This document shows, piece after piece, positions 14,014-16,047 of a stretch of 16,047 nt of DNA. Both the position numbers and the translations under genes were made by a program. Below the pieces are notes generated by a model, which was given only the letters and a program-made list of their open reading frames with translations, was not told the DNA's origin and ran no database searches. Position 1 is the first letter of the stretch. Each line of letters starts with the position of its first letter. This DNA comes from Alphaproteobacteria bacterium (GTDB taxonomy: Bacteria > Pseudomonadota > Alphaproteobacteria > Sphingomonadales > Sphingomonadaceae): the NCBI GenBank assembly GCA_028293005.1, contig JAQGLH010000040.1, positions 1 to 16,047 of the forward strand, written 5' to 3'.

Positions 14014-14649
14014 TTATGCCGGGAGCGAGGCTCCGAACAGCAGCACGCCCTCTTCGCCGTCGGCGACCTGAACCTCGCCGCCGCCATCAACGACGAGCGA
14101 GTGGATCAGCCAGGCGGCCGCCGCGCGCGGCGCGATCGATTCTTCATCGCTGTCGCCGAGCAGCACCTTCTTGAGCTCGGGATCGAGCACGATGCGGCCA
14201 CCTTCCGCGCGAATGACGATATCGAGCCCGTGGTCGTGCCGTTCGGCGCCGACGTCGAGCCGGCCGCCGCGCACCAGCGCGTCGCCGGCAAGCAGGACGA
14301 GGTTGAGAAGCACCTTCAATGCCGATTTGCTCATGGTGGGCTCATCGACCATCCAGCCGAGCTGGATGCGGCCGTCGCCTCCGAACAAGCCCTCGATCGC
14401 GACCCGCGCCTCGCGCGTGTCGACCTCGTCCGCGAAACCGCCCGCCGCGCCGAACGCGAGGCGGAAGAATTTCAATTTGTTGGCCGAGGCGCGCGCGCTC
14501 TCGCCGAGCAGGTCGAGGCAGCGTGCGCGCATTTCCGGATCATGTTCGTCCGAGAGCAGCTCGATACCGTTGTTGAGCGCCCCGATCGGGCTCAGCAGAT
14601 CGTGACAGAGACGGGAACAGAGTAAGCTCGCGAAGTCATGGGATTTCAT
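14014..14649 (-). CDS. chpT: Histidine phosphotransferase ChpT
   Basis: ChpT passes phosphate from the hybrid kinase CckA to CtrA and CpdR, controlling the cell cycle and, in many alphaproteobacteria, motility genes. The 211-residue protein has the ChpT signature at its start: DFASLLCSRLCHDLLSPIGA, with phospho-accepting H16 in LCHDLLSP, followed by NNGIELL. The C-terminal part (about 80-210) is the degenerate ATPase-like fold without ATP-binding G boxes, as the family has. Its ATG overlaps the stop of the JAMM peptidase gene (ATGA). cheA follows on the same strand after about 185 bases holding three hairpins. Placement next to cheA suggests joint control of CtrA signalling and chemotaxis, which is inference. 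Confidence 0.9.
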   Translation of the reverse strand: MKSHDFASLLCSRLCHDLLSPIGALNNGIELLSDEHDPEMRARCLDLLGESARASANKLKFFRLAFGAAGGFADEVDTREARVAIEGLFGGDGRIQLGWMVDEPTMSKSALKVLLNLVLLAGDALVRGGRLDVGAERHDHGLDIVIRAEGGRIVLDPELKKVLLGDSDEESIAPRAAAAWLIHSLVVDGGGEVQVADGEEGVLLFGASLPA

Positions 14650-15155
14650 TGCGGTGACGGCCCCTGTCGTGGCGCTAAGGATGTGCCCCGTCTCCTATTG
14701 GCGCCTGCGCCTGCAGGTTGCAAGGCAGTGGTTTCCTGAAAGGCTGGGGTTTCAACGATTTCGAGTTCGACGGGATCGAACCTTCCGGCGACCTTGCCTT
14801 GCGTGCGGCTGATCCACAGGCGCCGGCGCGCACCGTGGACGATCATCCAGTAAAAGCCTGCCTCCCCGGCCTGCGCCGCATCCGCAAGCGAAGGCGTCGT
14901 GACGCCGCTCGGATGCGAATGATAGCAGCCAAGGATGCGCAGCCCCGCCGCGCGGGCGGCGCGCGCCGCGGCAAACTGATCGGCCGGCGCGATCGCAAAG
15001 CCTCGAAACGGGTCGTCGGCGCTGTTCGGGAGCGCCACCGAAGCGCTGATCATGCCGCGGTTTCCGAGCAACAGGCCGCACACTTCGCGTGGCGCAGCGG
15101 CTTCGGCTTCAGCCGCGAAACGATCGAGCAAATCCCTTGAAATCCGGCACTTCAT
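14646..15155 (-). CDS. M67-family JAMM/MPN+ metallopeptidase
   Basis: This is a predicted zinc-dependent isopeptidase or peptidase. The 169-residue product has the complete JAMM motif: E24 (PREVCGLLLG), then H79-S-H81 (YHSHPSG), seven residues on S89, and D92 (PSLADAA), exactly the E...HxH-x7-S-x2-D spacing. Bacterial members act on ubiquitin-like or thiocarboxylate-carrier proteins or have unknown targets; no ubiquitin-like gene is near. The ATG at 15155 has AGGA 8 bases upstream. The last 30 residues form an Ala/Gln/Arg-rich tail. A longer frame up to 15980 is antisense to rluD and rejected. Its stop overlaps the chpT start, and the two probably form an operon head. Confidence 0.87.
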   Translation of the reverse strand: MKCRISRDLLDRFAAEAEAAAPREVCGLLLGNRGMISASVALPNSADDPFRGFAIAPADQFAAARAARAAGLRILGCYHSHPSGVTTPSLADAAQAGEAGFYWMIVHGARRRLWISRTQGKVAGRFDPVELEIVETPAFQETTALQPAGAGANRRRGTSLAPRQGPSPQ

Positions 15156-15173
15156 CCCCACATTCCTAAGCGA

Positions 15174-16047
15174 ATGGACCGGGGGGTGTCGATCATTCGA
15201 GCGACGATCGCGGACGACAGCGCAGGCTGGCGGCTCGATCGGGCGCTCGCCGCAGCGCTGCCGACCTTGTCGCGCGAGCGCCTGAAGCAGTTGATCAGCA
15301 GCGGCAGCGTGCTCAACCAGGCCGGCACTGCGATCCGCGATCCGGCCGCCAAGGCGGCGGCGGGGCACAGCTACGAAGTGCATATCCCCGAGCCGGCTCC
15401 AGCGCACAATGTGCCACAGGATCTGGCGCTCGACATCGTCTATGAGGACGAGCATCTGATCGTTATCGACAAGCCCGCCGGAATGGTGGTCCACCCGGCG
15501 CACGGCAACCCCGACGGCACTTTGGTCAATGCCCTGCTCCACCATTGCGCCGGCAATCTTTCGGGGATCGGCGGCGTGGCGAGGCCGGGCATCGTCCACC
15601 GCATCGACAAATTGACGTCGGGCCTGCTGGTGGCAGCCAAGACCGACGTCGCCCACGAAGGCCTTTCGGCACAATTCGCCCGGCACAGCATCGATCGTCG
15701 CTACCAGGCTATTGTTTCCGGTGTTCCGAACCCACCGACGGGGTCGGTCGACGCGCCGCTGGCGCGCTCGTCGGCGGACCGGCAGAAGATGGCGGTGGTC
15801 GGCGAAGGACGCGGCAAGCGTGCGGTGACGCATTACCGGCTGGTGACGGCGCTGCGCGGCGCCGCGCTGGTGGAATGCCGGCTGGAGACCGGCCGGACCC
15901 ACCAGGTCCGCGTGCACATGACGTCGATCGGCCATCCGTTGCTGGGCGATCCGACCTATGGGCGGACCCGTCCGCCCCACCGTGAGTTATTGAAACGACT
16001 GGATTTTAAGCGCCAGGCGCTGCACGCGGCGGAATTGGGTTTCACGC
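15174..16047 (+). CDS. rluD: RluA/RluD-family 23S rRNA pseudouridine synthase (partial, runs past the window end)
   Basis: This enzyme converts specific uridines in RNA, for RluD in helix 69 of 23S rRNA, to pseudouridine. Reading the plus strand gives a continuous frame of 291 residues to the window edge. An S4 RNA-binding domain (about 17-75, with LDRALAAALPTLSRERLKQLI) precedes the catalytic domain, with motif I PGIVHRIDKLTSGLLVAAKT and catalytic D145, and later ECRLETGRTHQVRVHM (235-250) and GDPTYG (258-263). The ATG at 15174 lies 18 bases from the start of the divergent JAMM gene. A GTG at 15186 in frame is an alternative. The missing C-terminus is only the last few dozen residues judging by the family. 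RluD versus another RluA-family member is not certain. Confidence 0.9.
   Translation, partial: MDRGVSIIRATIADDSAGWRLDRALAAALPTLSRERLKQLISSGSVLNQAGTAIRDPAAKAAAGHSYEVHIPEPAPAHNVPQDLALDIVYEDEHLIVIDKPAGMVVHPAHGNPDGTLVNALLHHCAGNLSGIGGVARPGIVHRIDKLTSGLLVAAKTDVAHEGLSAQFARHSIDRRYQAIVSGVPNPPTGSVDAPLARSSADRQKMAVVGEGRGKRAVTHYRLVTALRGAALVECRLETGRTHQVRVHMTSIGHPLLGDPTYGRTRPPHRELLKRLDFKRQALHAAELGFT

Noticed and set aside
12182..14071. A 629-residue plus-strand reading frame over cheA and part of chpT
   Set aside because: It is antisense to a clearly homologous CheA, has low-complexity Arg/Ala composition and shows no recognisable domain; long antisense frames are expected in this GC-rich, codon-biased sequence.
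15156..15980. A 275-residue N-terminal extension of the JAMM protein
   Set aside because: It is antisense to rluD; JAMM homology starts at the ATG at 15155.
1..16047. CRISPR arrays, tRNA genes, insertion sequences or prophage genes
   Set aside because: No regularly spaced repeats, no cloverleaf-like sequences, no transposase or phage motifs were seen in any part of the window.

Overview
The window is GC-rich and gene-dense. It looks like a chromosomal segment of an alphaproteobacterium, most likely from the Sphingomonadales. The support is a ChpT-type histidine phosphotransferase beside a compact che cluster, a psp locus whose small membrane genes differ from the enterobacterial set, and the general codon usage. 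The order assignment is inference. No insertion sequence, phage gene, CRISPR array or tRNA was seen.

Layout. (1) 9-224 (-) is a small unknown gene. (2) 332-2076 (+) is a translationally coupled two-gene ABC-2 exporter of the YadG/YadH type. (3) 2081-2707 (-) is an iron-type superoxide dismutase that converges on the exporter with a 4-base gap. (4) 2810-6686 is a phage-shock (psp) locus. pspF is on the minus strand, and a sigma-54 promoter at 3963-3979 drives a plus-strand operon: a small secreted or membrane peptide, pspA, pspB, pspC, two more short membrane/coiled-coil proteins that resemble PspB in layout, and, 33 bases after the last of these, sufE. (5) 6717-7250 (-) is a J-domain co-chaperone with a Cys/His-rich N-terminus. 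(6) 7392-7771 (-) is the RNase P RNA gene, which is not protein coding; its promoter lies in the 3' end of the next gene. (7) 7777-8472 (-) is an AmpD-like peptidoglycan amidase. (8) 8555-15155 (-) reads, in transcription order, JAMM peptidase, chpT, cheA, cheW, cheY, cheB, cheR. There are start/stop overlaps at JAMM-chpT, cheA-cheW, cheY-cheB and cheB-cheR. (9) 15174 to the end (+) is an RluA/RluD pseudouridine synthase cut by the window edge.

How the genes work together. In the psp locus, PspF should activate sigma-54 RNA polymerase at the promoter, PspA should restrain PspF until envelope stress titrates it away, and PspB/PspC should be the membrane sensors. The extra small membrane proteins and sufE suggest an enlarged envelope-stress operon tied to iron-sulfur assembly. 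The che genes form an almost complete signalling core (kinase, adaptor, response regulator, methylesterase, methyltransferase) without a receptor, CheD or CheZ in view. Its neighbour ChpT is a phosphotransferase of the CtrA cell-cycle/flagellar phosphorelay.

All intergenic gaps are under 300 bases. The long antisense reading frames over cheA, cheB, cheR, pspF and the exporter were judged to be shadows of high-GC coding sequence.
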